DNA of 64,000 bases from Alloprevotella rava. GTDB lineage: Bacteria; Bacteroidota; Bacteroidia; Bacteroidales; Bacteroidaceae. The stretch is taken from contig NZ_JACICA010000003.1 of assembly GCF_014195585.1 (NCBI RefSeq), positions 186,001 to 250,000 of the forward strand. The letters are read 5' to 3'. This document shows positions 33,889-43,639 of this stretch, piece after piece. Below the pieces are notes generated by a model. The model had not been told where the DNA came from, ran no database searches, and saw nothing but the letters and a program-made list of their open reading frames with translations. The first letter of the stretch is position 1. Every line of letters begins with the position of its first letter. Made by a program: the position numbers and the translations under genes.

Positions 33889-34905
33889 TCACTCGTAGAG
33901 GTCGAGCAGGAGGGGGAGATGATCGGAAGTACCGCCGTGATAGTGAGAGCCGAGGTAAGTGTAGCGAGGTTTGAGGCCGCCGCTGGGATCTGGCTCGGTT
34001 AGGAATGGGAAATGGACAATTTGGCAATTGGAAGGCGTGGTGCGGAGACCTTCCGAAGCCTGCAAGAGCGCACCATTTACTACGAATTGGTCAAGTTGGT
34101 TCCATTCTCCGCGAAATTTATAAGTGCCGCGAATGCCTTCAGGGCCTTTGAGATTGGCCGAAAGGATGTAGAGCGACGTGTCGGCAAATGGCGGTTGGGG
34201 CAATAGGGCGCGCAATCCCTCGCTCAGGCTGCGATTGTGAAACTCATCGTTGCAATCGCCCGTGATAACAAGGGCAGGGCGCAGGCGGTGCAGCATCAAA
34301 CTGTCGGTAGCAGCGCGGATGCGTTGCGCAGTGCGGATGCGGTAAGGCTCGGTCTTTTCTTGTCCGCCAGCACGACTGGGCCAGTGGACGGCCATAATAT
34401 CGAGCGTGTCGCCCGAAGCCACTCGTCCGCTTACGCGCAGCACATCGCGTGTGGGCTTTTCGGTGGCGGGATGGTAGGCAATGCGCAGCGTGTCGGTTTC
34501 AAAGGGGCGGAATGTCATGGGCTGGTAGAGCACCGCCACATTGATACCGCGCCGGTCGGCACTGTGGGTCACAATGTATTCGTAGCCCAAGCGGCAGAGC
34601 GATGTGTGGCGACAAAGGTCGCGGACAACGCTGTCGTTCTCCACTTCGCAAAGCACAATGACGTCGGGCGGGAGTGCGCCACCCACAGCAACAATGGCGC
34701 GGGCCAATTTTCCTAATTTGGCGTGGTACAAGCTGCTTGTCCAGCGATATTTCCCTTGTGGCGTGAAGTCCACATCCTGTTTGCCAGGCGCGTGGATAGT
34801 GTCGAAGAGATTTTCAACGTTGTACTCCATGATTCGGAAGCGGCTATTTTGTGCCGTAAGGGAGAGCGAGATAAAGAGGAGAAACAAAAGTAGCGTGTGT
34901 TTCAT
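33889..34905 (-). CDS. Secreted endonuclease/exonuclease/phosphatase-family hydrolase
   Basis: 338 residues with an N-terminal signal peptide (MKHTLLLFLLFISLSLTAQ). EEP fold landmarks in order: MEYNVENLFDT (Asn), LCEVEN (metal-binding Glu), MAVHWPSR (His), ITGDCNDEF (Asp/Asn) and GTSDHLPLLL (Asp-His pair near the C-terminus). Enzymes of this fold cleave phosphodiester or phosphomonoester bonds; in Bacteroidota, exported members may scavenge nucleic acid or phosphate. The specific substrate is not determined. It is flanked by a terminator upstream (34940-34982), so it is its own unit. Confidence 0.88.
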   Translation of the reverse strand: MKHTLLLFLLFISLSLTAQNSRFRIMEYNVENLFDTIHAPGKQDVDFTPQGKYRWTSSLYHAKLGKLARAIVAVGGALPPDVIVLCEVENDSVVRDLCRHTSLCRLGYEYIVTHSADRRGINVAVLYQPMTFRPFETDTLRIAYHPATEKPTRDVLRVSGRVASGDTLDIMAVHWPSRAGGQEKTEPYRIRTAQRIRAATDSLMLHRLRPALVITGDCNDEFHNRSLSEGLRALLPQPPFADTSLYILSANLKGPEGIRGTYKFRGEWNQLDQFVVNGALLQASEGLRTTPSNCQIVHFPFLTEPDPSGGLKPRYTYLGSHYHGGTSDHLPLLLDLYE

Positions 34906-34939
34906 TGTGGGTGAGTTTTGAAGGTGAACATAAAAAAGT

Positions 34940-34982
34940 GCGCGAACCTTGTTTACGCAAGGGAGGTAAGAAAGGTTCGCGC
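34940..34982 (-). terminator. Terminator after the BACON lipoprotein gene
   Basis: An 11-bp stem (GCGCGAACCTT with AAGGTTCGCGC). On the minus strand it is followed by ACTTTTTTATG. Confidence 0.9.
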
Positions 34983-35019
34983 TAAGGGAGACGGCGAAGA
35001 ATGCCGTAAGAATGTGGGT

Positions 35020-35700
35020 TTAGTTGGCGGCTGCCTGCACCACTTCAATAGTGTCGGTGATGCCCGCAGAGGTCAGCGTGATTTGTCCAGCTCGCTCAAC
35101 CTTGGTCGTGTTAGGCGTGATGGTGAGCGAAAGGGGGTGGTAGCCCGTTGTCTGAGCTGCCGTGGGCACTTGAATCCACGCAGCGTTCGTTTGCACCATT
35201 GCACCGTCAGTGTAAGTAGTGAAGTAGAAAGGCAGAGCCGTTGCTTTGGCGTCGAGTTTAACCTTGTAGTACGCTCTGTCGTTCACTTTGTCGTTGTTGA
35301 GGTCTTTGTAGGTGGCTGCCGGGGCGGAAATGTTGAGCCAGCCCACTTGAACCACGGGCATATTGATGGTGTGTCCACCCTTCACATGGAAATACGTTTG
35401 GCGCGTAAGGCGGTTGGTATTGGCAGTAAAGGCAAATTTGAGCAACGTATTATAAAGAGCACCTTTGTATTTAGGTGTCATTTCGTTGGGGGTAACTGCC
35501 AGCCAAGAGTCGTCGACTGTCAGTTTCCACGCGTCTGTTGAGAGCACATGGATGGTATCTGATGTTTGGTCAGCATAAGTCACCATGTTGGGTTTCATAG
35601 GTGCAAACTGCATCATGTGCTGTTCAAATTCGCTTTTGCAGCTCGTAAGGGTCAGCACACCGGCTGCCACTACGGATAGAATCAATGAAACGTGTTTCAT
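35020..35700 (-). CDS. BACON-like domain lipoprotein
   Basis: 226 residues. Lipoprotein signal with lipobox LTSC (Cys21). Two Ig-like beta segments follow; the first (about 38-120) has the order DTIHVLSTDAWKLTVDDSWLAVTP seen in BACON domains, the second (about 125-222) ends in AGQITLTSAGITDTIEVVQA, also BACON-like. Such domains occur in Bacteroidota surface lipoproteins, often with carbohydrate or mucin binding, but no function is established here. The start is 19 nt after the DUF6624 stop; a terminator follows. Confidence 0.8.
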   Translation of the reverse strand: MKHVSLILSVVAAGVLTLTSCKSEFEQHMMQFAPMKPNMVTYADQTSDTIHVLSTDAWKLTVDDSWLAVTPNEMTPKYKGALYNTLLKFAFTANTNRLTRQTYFHVKGGHTINMPVVQVGWLNISAPAATYKDLNNDKVNDRAYYKVKLDAKATALPFYFTTYTDGAMVQTNAAWIQVPTAAQTTGYHPLSLTITPNTTKVERAGQITLTSAGITDTIEVVQAAAN

Positions 35701-35719
35701 ACGTATGAAAAATGAGTTT

Positions 35720-36295
35720 TTATTGAGTGTTTAGTATGGTTTCAATAGTGAGCGTGCGGTCCCATGTATAGTTCCATTCGGGGTGACGCTTTGAGAGTTC
35801 GTCGATATAGGCTTGTTCTGTGGGCAAACCCAATGCAGCACGGCGTTCATCGAGTTTGTCAACGTCGGCAACAGGCCAGAGATACGTTTTCCCGTTCATC
35901 TCCATGAATTGTGTACCATAGATTTGCGGTTCGAGCTGATCAAATCGTATGCCGTCTTGGAAGGACGCATAATAGATGGCTTCCAGGCGTTTTTTCTGCC
36001 ATGCTTTTTCGATGAGGTGAGCCATCGGCAGGCGGAAAGCCAGCGGAGAGTGGGACAGAACCAAGTAGAGTCCTTTATTGGCTTTAGCCGAACAACTGTC
36101 GGGATTGTAGTCTGCGACGAACTCTTTGAGTACCGCGCGATTCACGCTGTCTTGTGCTTCGATAAGGCTATCAACCGTTTCGGTTTTACGAATCTGCTGA
36201 TCCACATCAAAGAGGCGTTCGAGACGCTGCGAAACGCTCTGCGCCGAGCAATTCAGGGCTGCGAGAGCAAATAGGGATAAAACAATTTTCTTCAT
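35720..36295 (-). CDS. DUF6624-like exported protein
   Basis: 191 residues from MKKIVLSLFALAALNCSAQ, a signal peptide (the Cys could also be a lipobox). The body matches the DUF6624 pattern as I know it: a helical region, a short lifetime-of-request style segment LVLSHSPLAFRLPMAHLIEKA, then DGIRFDQLEPQIYGTQF and a C-terminal ELSKRHPEWNY. Function unknown. It sits 59 nt after lptD and 19 nt before the BACON lipoprotein, so these may form one transcript. Confidence 0.75.
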   Translation of the reverse strand: MKKIVLSLFALAALNCSAQSVSQRLERLFDVDQQIRKTETVDSLIEAQDSVNRAVLKEFVADYNPDSCSAKANKGLYLVLSHSPLAFRLPMAHLIEKAWQKKRLEAIYYASFQDGIRFDQLEPQIYGTQFMEMNGKTYLWPVADVDKLDERRAALGLPTEQAYIDELSKRHPEWNYTWDRTLTIETILNTQ

Positions 36296-36354
36296 AATGA
36301 TATATGTAGGGGGCACTTTGATAACAGCCCTTTTGTTTTAGTAGTTGTTGTTTG

Positions 36355-39171
36355 TTAGTACCATTCAATGTTGCTGGAGTAGCTGCTGCGTTTGTCCCAT
36401 TTGAGAGCATCGGCAAGTTCGCTGGCAATGGCACGGAAGGTGAAGTTGAACGAAGAGTAGGGCCTGAGCACTACGCTACACGACATTTCAAAGCAGTGGA
36501 GATTGCGAGAAAGTGATGCAGTTGTCATAGAAATGCGATGCTGCTCGAAGTCGTAGCCAGAGGAGAAAGTGATGTTCCAACCATCGGAAATACGAAGATA
36601 GCCCGAGGCATTGAGCGTTTGCGTAAAGCCAAAAGGATAGCGCATGGTGCGCGGGTTGATGGGCTTATTGCGATTCTCAAACATCGTGATACCATAGGAG
36701 AGCGTGAGCGACCACGGCAGTTGGAAACGGAGATAGCCTTCTTTGTCGACCTTGGCCTTTTCTTTCTTAACTGTTTTCTTCTTTGTGGCCAACAAATCGG
36801 GGTCGATGTTGGCATCTTCCACATCTGTTTGCTCGTCCTGTTCTTTTTCGTTGTCTTTCTCCTCCATTGTGTTGCTGCGGCGTCCAGAGAAGAGATCGCG
36901 CAACTTTGTGAGAGTTTGGTTGTTGAACGTGTAGGAGAGGTTTTGGCTCATGCCTTGAAAGCGTCCGAAGCGTCCGTGACTCCATTCGGTGCGGTCGCCC
37001 ACTACTACATTACCCTTATTGTCGAAGACATAGGCGTAAGTGGCAAAGAGTGCAGCGAGGGAGAAGGTGTAGCTCTTAGAGAGTTTCAGACGCAAGCGTG
37101 TTGTCAGGTCGCTCCATTGGCGCGTTTTTGCCGCCATATTGTAGGAGAGCGAAGCTGAAAGTTCATCGATGAGCGAAATCTTCTTGTAGCCCGTTGTATC
37201 CTTGTCGCTCTTGACCTTCATCTCAAGGTTGTTGGAAACGCTCATCGTTACCATTCCCTGCTTTGTACTGGAGGGATAACCGAAGATGCCGCTTTGGTAC
37301 GGCGAATACTGCACTCTCTCCACATTGCCACTGGCATCCGTCTTGTCATAGTGGCGCACGTAGCCGTAGCGCGAGGTTGTGAAGTCGGGCGCGTAGCTGA
37401 AACTTACGTTGGGCTTAAAGACATGGCGGATGGCAACAATTTTACTGCCGAAAAGCTTTTTCCAAGGTTTGTAGAAACCATAGAGAGTGGTGTTGGCACT
37501 TACAGAAACATTCCAGTTGTAGAGATTGTAGAAACCATAGGTGGTATCTGCCACTTCGCGCAGTGCTGCTGCGTCCCAATTTCGCATGATGCGGTTGGTG
37601 TACATCACATCGTTGAACGAGAAACTCGGGGAAATGTTGATGTATTTGAAGAGCTGGAACGTAGCATCAACAGGGATGCGGTGCTGCATACCATTGCGCC
37701 AGTCCTTGATGAGGTTGGAATGGAGCAGCTTGTTCTCTTTCGTTGCTATGGAGTTGCTGAGTTGTCCCGTGTAGGACATAGAAATTTTTTCGTACCAACG
37801 TTCTTTCCCCACCTGGTGCTTGCGGCGGAACGGATAGAAACGGGAGAGCGAGAAATTCAAATCGGGGAGCGACATGGTGATCGTACTGTCGCGCATGTTC
37901 TGCGTAAGGTTGGCAGAACCAGATACCGACAAGCCGATGCCCGAAAAGAGATGGCTAAAACTTATCGAACTGGCGCGTGTGCTCTGCGTATAGGAGAGCG
38001 GGTTGTACATACTCTCCAGGTTCTTACGCTCATAATTTTCCGACGCGAAGTTAACGCGAGCGGAGAACGTAGTATTGCCGCCTGCAGCAGCGTCCTTTGA
38101 ATGGCTCCACTGCACCTTGAGGCTTGTTGTTTTCATGTAGTCCGGCAAATTCTTTTCGCCCTCCACTGTGTTGAGATAAGAGATGTAGAAATTGCCGTTA
38201 TACTTGTAGCGTTTTTTATAGTTGGTCTCCAAACTCAAGCCCCATGACCCTTTCGTGTAGAGTTCGCCTAACAACTTCAAGTCCATGTAGTCGTTGAGCG
38301 CAAAGTAGTATCCGCCGTTGCGGAGATAGAAGCCGCGGACGGTCTCATCGCCGTAGCTCGGCATGATAAACCCACTGGAGTATTTTTTGTTAAAGGGGAA
38401 GAAACCATAAGGTATGCCGAGGGGGAGCGGCACATCCTCTACCACAAGATAGGCCGGGCCAAAGACAGTTTCCTTGCCGGGAACAACCTTGGCGCGTGAT
38501 AGTTTCAGATAGAAATGGGGGTGTTTGGCGTTACAAGTGGTGTATTTGGCAGATTCCAAATACAGCGTTCCGTCATCCGTACGTTTGGAACGTTCGCTCT
38601 GGATAAAGCCGTTGCCCTGTGTGGTATTGACGTTTTGGATGAAACCTTTCTTCGTCTTGAAGTTATAGCTCATCTGCTCGCTCACATATTCGTCGCCACC
38701 TTGCTTGAATGAGGGCTTCTGTTCGAGCACACCAGCCGTATCGACAATGGCTTTAGCGTGGACAAGGCTCGAGTCCATATTCATCGAGATATGGCCCGCA
38801 TCGAGCGTCATATTCTCGTATTTCACCTCCGCTTTGCCGAAGAGAAACGCCAGTTTTGTGTCGGCATCGTAAACGATAGAGTCTTCGGCCGCAAAGTCCA
38901 CGGGCTTCTCCAAACCGCCACGCTTTTTTCGCACTGTGTCCGAACGGAGTGTGTCGGTGCGGATGGAATCGATAGTGATGGCTTGGGTAGCGCGAGAGGT
39001 CGAGTCCATCTGTGCACGGCGTTGGCGGATAAGTGCCGTGTCGGGCGTAGTTGTTCGAGTGGTATCGGTCGCTGTTGGGTGCTTCGGCTTGTCTGCGACA
39101 TGGCTCTCTATGCCTGCTGCCACGCACAACGCCATCAGCGCCGATAAAAGTATCGTTATAAAGGTTCTCAC
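36355..39171 (-). CDS. lptD: LPS-assembly outer-membrane protein LptD (OstA-like)
   Basis: 938 residues with an N-terminal signal peptide. Residues about 85-250 are the OstA/LptA-like beta-taco (AEDSIVYDADTKLAFLFGKAEVKYENMTLDAGHI...), followed by a large C-terminal beta-barrel with many alternating aromatic strands, ending in Tyr. LptD with LptE places LPS into the outer leaflet. A Bacteroidota-specific insertion of charged residues (about 765-815, KDNEKEQDEQTDVEDANIDP) lies in one loop. The final residues NIEWY fit an outer-membrane C-terminal strand. A TATCTTCG -7-like element is at 39195-39202. Confidence 0.92.
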   Translation of the reverse strand: MRTFITILLSALMALCVAAGIESHVADKPKHPTATDTTRTTTPDTALIRQRRAQMDSTSRATQAITIDSIRTDTLRSDTVRKKRGGLEKPVDFAAEDSIVYDADTKLAFLFGKAEVKYENMTLDAGHISMNMDSSLVHAKAIVDTAGVLEQKPSFKQGGDEYVSEQMSYNFKTKKGFIQNVNTTQGNGFIQSERSKRTDDGTLYLESAKYTTCNAKHPHFYLKLSRAKVVPGKETVFGPAYLVVEDVPLPLGIPYGFFPFNKKYSSGFIMPSYGDETVRGFYLRNGGYYFALNDYMDLKLLGELYTKGSWGLSLETNYKKRYKYNGNFYISYLNTVEGEKNLPDYMKTTSLKVQWSHSKDAAAGGNTTFSARVNFASENYERKNLESMYNPLSYTQSTRASSISFSHLFSGIGLSVSGSANLTQNMRDSTITMSLPDLNFSLSRFYPFRRKHQVGKERWYEKISMSYTGQLSNSIATKENKLLHSNLIKDWRNGMQHRIPVDATFQLFKYINISPSFSFNDVMYTNRIMRNWDAAALREVADTTYGFYNLYNWNVSVSANTTLYGFYKPWKKLFGSKIVAIRHVFKPNVSFSYAPDFTTSRYGYVRHYDKTDASGNVERVQYSPYQSGIFGYPSSTKQGMVTMSVSNNLEMKVKSDKDTTGYKKISLIDELSASLSYNMAAKTRQWSDLTTRLRLKLSKSYTFSLAALFATYAYVFDNKGNVVVGDRTEWSHGRFGRFQGMSQNLSYTFNNQTLTKLRDLFSGRRSNTMEEKDNEKEQDEQTDVEDANIDPDLLATKKKTVKKEKAKVDKEGYLRFQLPWSLTLSYGITMFENRNKPINPRTMRYPFGFTQTLNASGYLRISDGWNITFSSGYDFEQHRISMTTASLSRNLHCFEMSCSVVLRPYSSFNFTFRAIASELADALKWDKRSSYSSNIEWY

Positions 39172-39194
39172 CTGGATTGATCAATTTTAGTGGG

Positions 39195-39202
39195 CGAAGA
39201 TA
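39195..39202 (-). promoter_or_regulatory. Possible -7 element of lptD, TAnnTTCG variant
   Basis: TATCTTCG on the minus strand, 23 nt before the ATG. The same variant (TAACTTCG) precedes rplY. A small palindrome, CTAATTCT..AGAATTAG, lies just upstream. Confidence 0.35.
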
Positions 39203-39260
39203 CTAATTCTAATAGAATTAGGGCGTTTTCTCACTCTTTTTAACAGCGGCTACAACTGTC

Positions 39261-39797
39261 TCAATCGAATTGTTCCACCCACTTACGGAAGATTTCTACA
39301 CCTTTGTCGCCGAATTTTTCAAGACTTTTCACCGTGTCCTCCACCGTACGCTCTCGTTCGGGATGACTCTTCGAGAAAAATTTGTCGGCATAGCAAATCA
39401 CCTGTTCCTCCAGCGTTTCGGGGCAGAGGTCTGTGGCGGGAGGTTCCACTCCGCGCTCTCTGAAAGCTTGGCGCGTCATGCCTGTCCCTGTGTGGCGTTC
39501 GCAGATGCGGGCGAGGTCTTCGCGCCCCTCTCGGCGCATGAGTTCTGCGCCCAACATACCATGGAGCAGATAGTGGTAATGCCCGTGACAATGAATGCCT
39601 GGTGCATCGGTCAAGAAAATTCCGATGTCGTGGAGCATTGCCCCATTGCGCACGAGTTCTTCGTTGAGATGGAGCTCGGGATGTTTGCGACAAACCTCAA
39701 GCGCTTTCTTTGTGACCTGCTGGCTGTGGTGGATAAGCAATTGCCGGAGGGCGTTGTCATCGGGGTAGTATTTGTCTATAATTTCTAAAGGATTCAT
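39261..39797 (-). CDS. HD-domain phosphohydrolase-like protein
   Basis: 178 residues from MNPLEIIDKYY (an ATG three codons upstream is equally possible). The metal-binding HD motif is GAMLHDIGIFLTD; further His ligands are in HCHGHYHYLLHG and CERHTGTG. HDIG-type hydrolases act on nucleotides or phosphoesters; the substrate is unknown. A single cytoplasmic domain. It lies 89 nt upstream of lptD on the same strand. Confidence 0.85.
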   Translation of the reverse strand: MNPLEIIDKYYPDDNALRQLLIHHSQQVTKKALEVCRKHPELHLNEELVRNGAMLHDIGIFLTDAPGIHCHGHYHYLLHGMLGAELMRREGREDLARICERHTGTGMTRQAFRERGVEPPATDLCPETLEEQVICYADKFFSKSHPERERTVEDTVKSLEKFGDKGVEIFRKWVEQFD

Positions 39798-40082
39798 GTT
39801 GGTCATTCTCTTTGTTCTGTTGCAAAATTACTCAATTCGGAGGATTCAGCGAAGTAGGGGAGTGGCGCTTTCTTTTATAAAAGAATAACAGCCCGATTAC
39901 TTGACAAAGCCTTCTTTCCTTTTAGCGCAGCTTCATCTGCTGTTCTCCTCAATTTTTCACGAAGATAGCTTTTTCTTCGCTCGATTTTCTAATTTTTTTC
40001 TTCTAAATGCCCATTTTTTTGCTTCAGCAACTCTTTTCCTTCTCTTTTTGCTCCATCGGCTTGCTTTTCCTGCTCGAAAATA

Positions 40083-40154
40083 CAATAAGGCTGTCGGTCA
40101 ACATCCTTATTGTGTCAGCTGATAGCCTTATTGCGTCAGTCAGCATCCTTATTG
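40083..40154. repeat. 21-bp-phased box array, copy 5
   Basis: Boxes: CAATAAGG at 40083, CCTTATTG at 40105, 40126 and 40147. Anchors 40087, 40108, 40129 and 40150 are 21 bp apart. Left edge AAAATA. Spacers include TGTCAGCTGATAG. Confidence 0.93.
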
Positions 40155-40257
40155 GATGGACGGAAAAAGCAGAGCCTTTCGCAGCCCTCCCTGTTTCTTT
40201 CTGATTTTTGTGCGATTCTCGCGCAGGTAAAGTAAGAGATTATTTTACAAAGTATAA

Positions 40258-40289
40258 AAAGCCGCGACAGTATCTGCTGTCGCGGCTTT
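40258..40289 (-). terminator. Terminator of clpB
   Basis: A 13-bp stem (AAAGCCGCGACAG with CTGTCGCGGCTTT), 6-nt loop, followed on the minus strand by TTATAC. Confidence 0.9.
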
Positions 40290-40304
40290 GAGAGAAATAG
40301 AGTC

Positions 40305-42905
40305 TTAGTTGTTTGCAAAAGTGAGGTGGTCGCCTTCGGCCTGTGCCGTTATCGGGCGACTCTTGTCAATGCTTCCGCTCAGCAGAGCTTTGCTCAAATC
40401 GTTGAGCAACAACCGCTGGAGCGCACGCTTCACGGGACGCGCACCAAACTCAGGGTCGAAACCAGCTTCGCTAATGAGCGCGATGGCATCGGGAGTGACG
40501 GTGAGCTGCACCTCCTGTTCGGCGAGTCGGCGGATGACGGCTTCCACTTGCAGGCGAACGATGAGCTCGATCTCGTCCTTCTTGAGCGGCTGGAACATGA
40601 TAATGTCGTCGATGCGGTTCAAGAACTCTGGGCGGATGGTCTTCTTCAGCATCTCCAGCACTTCGTTCTTCGTTTCCTCAAGGATGTTGGCCTGCTTAGC
40701 GTCGGGAAGTCCGCGCATAGCCTCGAACTTCTGTTGGATAAACTGGCTGCCGAGGTTGGAAGTCATGATGATGATGGTGTTCTTAAAGTTGACCACGCGG
40801 CCCTTATTGTCGGTCAGACGGCCGTCGTCGAGCACTTGCAGCAAGATATTGAACACATCGGGATGTGCCTTTTCAATCTCGTCGAAGAGTACCACCGAGT
40901 AGGGTTTGCGCCGAACAGCCTCTGTGAGTTGTCCGCCTTCTTCGTAGCCCACATAGCCCGGAGGCGCACCCACAAGGCGACTAACGCTGAATTTCTCTTG
41001 ATACTCTGACATATCGATACGCGTCATCAGCGTTTCGTCGTTGAAGAGATATTCGGCAAGAGCCTTTGCCAGCTCCGTCTTACCCACGCCCGTCGTGCCC
41101 AAGAAGATGAACGAACCGATGGGACGCTTGGGGTCTTGCAGACCTGCCCGACTGCGGCGAACAGCATCGCTTACGGCCTGAATGGCCTCGTCCTGTCCGA
41201 TGACACGTTTGTGGAGTTCGCCTTCCATGTGTACAAGTTTTTCGCGCTCGCTTTGCAGCATTCGGCTGACGGGTATTCCCGTCCAGCGGCTCACTACATC
41301 GGCGATATCGTCGGGCGTCACTTCTTCTTTGACAAGAGCTTCTGCGCCTTGGCGCTGATGGAGTTGCTCCTGGATAGAGTCGATTTCGTCCTGCAAGGCC
41401 TTTAGTTTGCCGTAGCGAATTTCAGCAACTCGCTCGTAGTTACCTTCACGCTCTGCGCGGTCGGCCTCAAACTTGAGTTGCTCCATTTGTTTCTTATTGT
41501 CCTGAATCTTGTTGAGCAATTCGCGTTCGCCTTCCCACTTTGCGCGGAAGTCCTTTTCGCGTTCCTCCAATTCGGAAATTTCTTTGTTGAGGGCAGCAAG
41601 TTTCTGCTCGTCGTTTTCCCGCTTGATGGCCTCCCTTTCAATTTCGAGCTGGCGCAAGCGTCGCGTGATTTCGTCGAGCTCTTCTGGTTGGGAGTCGCGC
41701 TCCATTCGCAGTTTTGCGGCAGCCTCGTCCATGAGGTCTATGGCTTTGTCGGGGAGGAAACGGTCGGAGATGTAGCGATGAGAGAGTTGGGCAGCGGCAA
41801 TGAGAGCATCGTCCTGAATACGCACCTTGTGGTGGTTCTCATAACGTTCTTTCAGGCCGCGAAGAATGCTGATGGCATCCTCCACACTTGGTTCGTCCAC
41901 CAACACGGTTTGGAATCGGCGTTCGAGTGCCTTGTCCTTTTCGAAATACTTCTGGTATTCCTCCAGCGTGGTGGCTCCGATGGTTCGGATTTCGCCACGT
42001 GAGAGAGCCGGCTTGAGGATATTGGCAGCGTCCATGGCTCCCTCGCCTTTGCCCGCGCCTACAAGGGTGTGGATTTCATCAATGAAGAGGATAATCTCTC
42101 CGTTGGAGTTGGTCACTTCATTGACAACGCTCTTAAGACGTTCCTCAAATTCGCCCTTATATTTGGCACCAGCCAGCAGTGCACCCATGTCAAGACTGAA
42201 AAGCTGCTTGTTCTTCAGATTCTCAGGCACATCGCCACGAACGATACGTTGCGCCAGACCTTCAACTATGGCTGTTTTACCCGTACCTGGTTCGCCGATG
42301 AGGATAGGATTATTCTTACTGCGGCGACTCAAGATTTGCAGAACGCGGCGAATCTCCTCGTCGCGACCAATAACGGGATCGAGTTTGCCTGTGCGGGCTT
42401 CGTCCACGAGGTTGCGGGCGTATTTGCCCAGTGCTTGGTAGGTGTCCTCGCTCGAAGCAGAGTCGGCCTTGCGTCCACCGCGCAATTCTTTGGTGGCAGC
42501 TATCAAACCGTTCTCCGTAACGCCTGCATCGCGCAGCATCTGGCTGGCCAAACCTTGGGTTTGAAGGATGGCGAGCAGGAGAGGCTCGAGGCCCACGAAT
42601 TGGTCGCCATCTTTCTTGGCAATGTCAGTTGCCTTAGTCAGTGCCTCGTTGGCATCGCGGTCCAGATAAGGCTCGCCGCCACTCACACGGGGCTGACTTT
42701 GGAGTTCGCGGTCTACAACCTGCTGCAAAGTATTGGCGTTGACGCCCATCTTACCGAAAAGAAATTGTGTGACGTTTTCCCCCACTTGCAGGATACCTGC
42801 CAAGAGGTGCAGAGCCGTAACGGCTTGTTGCCCGCCGCTTTGTGCGCAGTTGACAGCCTGTTGTACGGCTTCTTGTGCTTTAATTGTGAAATTATCGAAG
42901 TTCAT
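40305..42905 (-). CDS. clpB: ATP-dependent disaggregase ClpB
   Basis: 866 residues from MNFDNFTIKAQEAV; the 30 upstream codons are not ClpB-like. Clp N domain (1-145), first AAA domain with Walker A GEPGTGKTA near residue 208, a middle coiled-coil domain rich in Glu/Arg (about 405-530), which marks ClpB rather than other Clp ATPases, and a second AAA domain with Walker A GTTGVGKTE near 610. It resolves protein aggregates with DnaK. Cytoplasmic, hexameric. An internal start for a shorter form, as in E. coli, was not searched for. Monocistronic with strong terminator. Confidence 0.97.
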   Translation of the reverse strand: MNFDNFTIKAQEAVQQAVNCAQSGGQQAVTALHLLAGILQVGENVTQFLFGKMGVNANTLQQVVDRELQSQPRVSGGEPYLDRDANEALTKATDIAKKDGDQFVGLEPLLLAILQTQGLASQMLRDAGVTENGLIAATKELRGGRKADSASSEDTYQALGKYARNLVDEARTGKLDPVIGRDEEIRRVLQILSRRSKNNPILIGEPGTGKTAIVEGLAQRIVRGDVPENLKNKQLFSLDMGALLAGAKYKGEFEERLKSVVNEVTNSNGEIILFIDEIHTLVGAGKGEGAMDAANILKPALSRGEIRTIGATTLEEYQKYFEKDKALERRFQTVLVDEPSVEDAISILRGLKERYENHHKVRIQDDALIAAAQLSHRYISDRFLPDKAIDLMDEAAAKLRMERDSQPEELDEITRRLRQLEIEREAIKRENDEQKLAALNKEISELEEREKDFRAKWEGERELLNKIQDNKKQMEQLKFEADRAEREGNYERVAEIRYGKLKALQDEIDSIQEQLHQRQGAEALVKEEVTPDDIADVVSRWTGIPVSRMLQSEREKLVHMEGELHKRVIGQDEAIQAVSDAVRRSRAGLQDPKRPIGSFIFLGTTGVGKTELAKALAEYLFNDETLMTRIDMSEYQEKFSVSRLVGAPPGYVGYEEGGQLTEAVRRKPYSVVLFDEIEKAHPDVFNILLQVLDDGRLTDNKGRVVNFKNTIIIMTSNLGSQFIQQKFEAMRGLPDAKQANILEETKNEVLEMLKKTIRPEFLNRIDDIIMFQPLKKDEIELIVRLQVEAVIRRLAEQEVQLTVTPDAIALISEAGFDPEFGARPVKRALQRLLLNDLSKALLSGSIDKSRPITAQAEGDHLTFANN

Positions 42906-43008
42906 AAGTTTTTTATTTTTATTATTTTGCCATACAATAAAACAAAGGCCGCGCCAAATGGAATAAGAGTGACATTTTGTCAGTGGTTCGTGCAAAATAA
43001 TACAAAAA

Positions 43009-43035
43009 ACATCCGCCAGAATGAGTGGCGGATGT
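43009..43035 (-). terminator. Terminator of msrA
   Basis: A 10-bp stem (ACATCCGCCA with TGGCGGATGT), 7-nt loop, followed on the minus strand by TTTTTTGT. Confidence 0.9.
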
Positions 43036-43063
43036 TGATATGGGAAGCCTATGAATAGGCGGA

Positions 43064-43576
43064 TTAGTTGTCGATGCGCTGCGTTTCGCGGGCCATTTTG
43101 ATGAGCTCGGGGGAGATGTGGCAGTAGCCACTTGGGTTCTTATCGAGGTAGTCTTGATGATATTCCTCGGCAGCATAGAAATTCTTCAGCGGCATTACTT
43201 CTGTGGCAATCGGATCAGAGAAAGCGAAACTTTCCTCGGCGACGGCGTCCTCTATGATGGCTTTGTCAGCCTCGTCCTCATAGTAGATTCCTGTTCTGTA
43301 CTGTGAACCTTTGTCTGCTCCTTGTTCGTCGACCTGCGTAGGGTCGATCGTCAGGAAATACATACGGAGCAAAAAGAAAAGAGGTACTTTCTTATCGTCG
43401 TATTCCACCTTTACGGTTTCGACGAAGTGGGTTGTGTCGGAGCAGACCTCCTCGTAAGTTGGGTTTTCCGTATTGCCGTTGGCATAGCCCACGGTTGTAT
43501 TAACCACTCCGTGTATCTGTTTGAAATAGTGCTCAGTGCCCCAGAAGCAGCCACCAGCTAAATAAATTGTCTTCAC
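43064..43576 (-). CDS. msrA: Peptide-methionine (S)-S-oxide reductase MsrA
   Basis: 170 residues, cytoplasmic. The active-site motif GGCFWGTE places the catalytic Cys at residue 10; a possible resolving Cys is at 152 (SGYCHISPE). It repairs S-sulfoxides of methionine in proteins with thioredoxin as reductant. Other landmarks: GYANGNTENPTYEEVC and EYHQDYL. No MsrB domain is fused and none is nearby. Confidence 0.95.
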   Translation of the reverse strand: MKTIYLAGGCFWGTEHYFKQIHGVVNTTVGYANGNTENPTYEEVCSDTTHFVETVKVEYDDKKVPLFFLLRMYFLTIDPTQVDEQGADKGSQYRTGIYYEDEADKAIIEDAVAEESFAFSDPIATEVMPLKNFYAAEEYHQDYLDKNPSGYCHISPELIKMARETQRIDN

Positions 43577-43595
43577 TATTTTGTTTGTATTTTAA

Positions 43596-43634
43596 TGTGC
43601 TAATCGCGAGCGGTATATCGCACGGATTAGCACA
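43596..43634 (-). terminator. Stem-loop between the sulfatase and msrA genes
   Basis: A 10-bp stem (TGTGCTAATC with GATTAGCACA) with an inner GCGA/TCGC extension, just past the sulfatase stop. U-tracts on either side are weak. Confidence 0.6.
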
Positions 43635-43639
43635 TTTCT

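Larger units (their letters stand above)
39798..40304. other. 507-bp intergenic region with box array and terminator
   Basis: It holds box array copy 5 (40083-40154) and the clpB terminator (40258-40289). The rest (39830-40080) is T-rich on the plus strand with no gene. Confidence 0.7.
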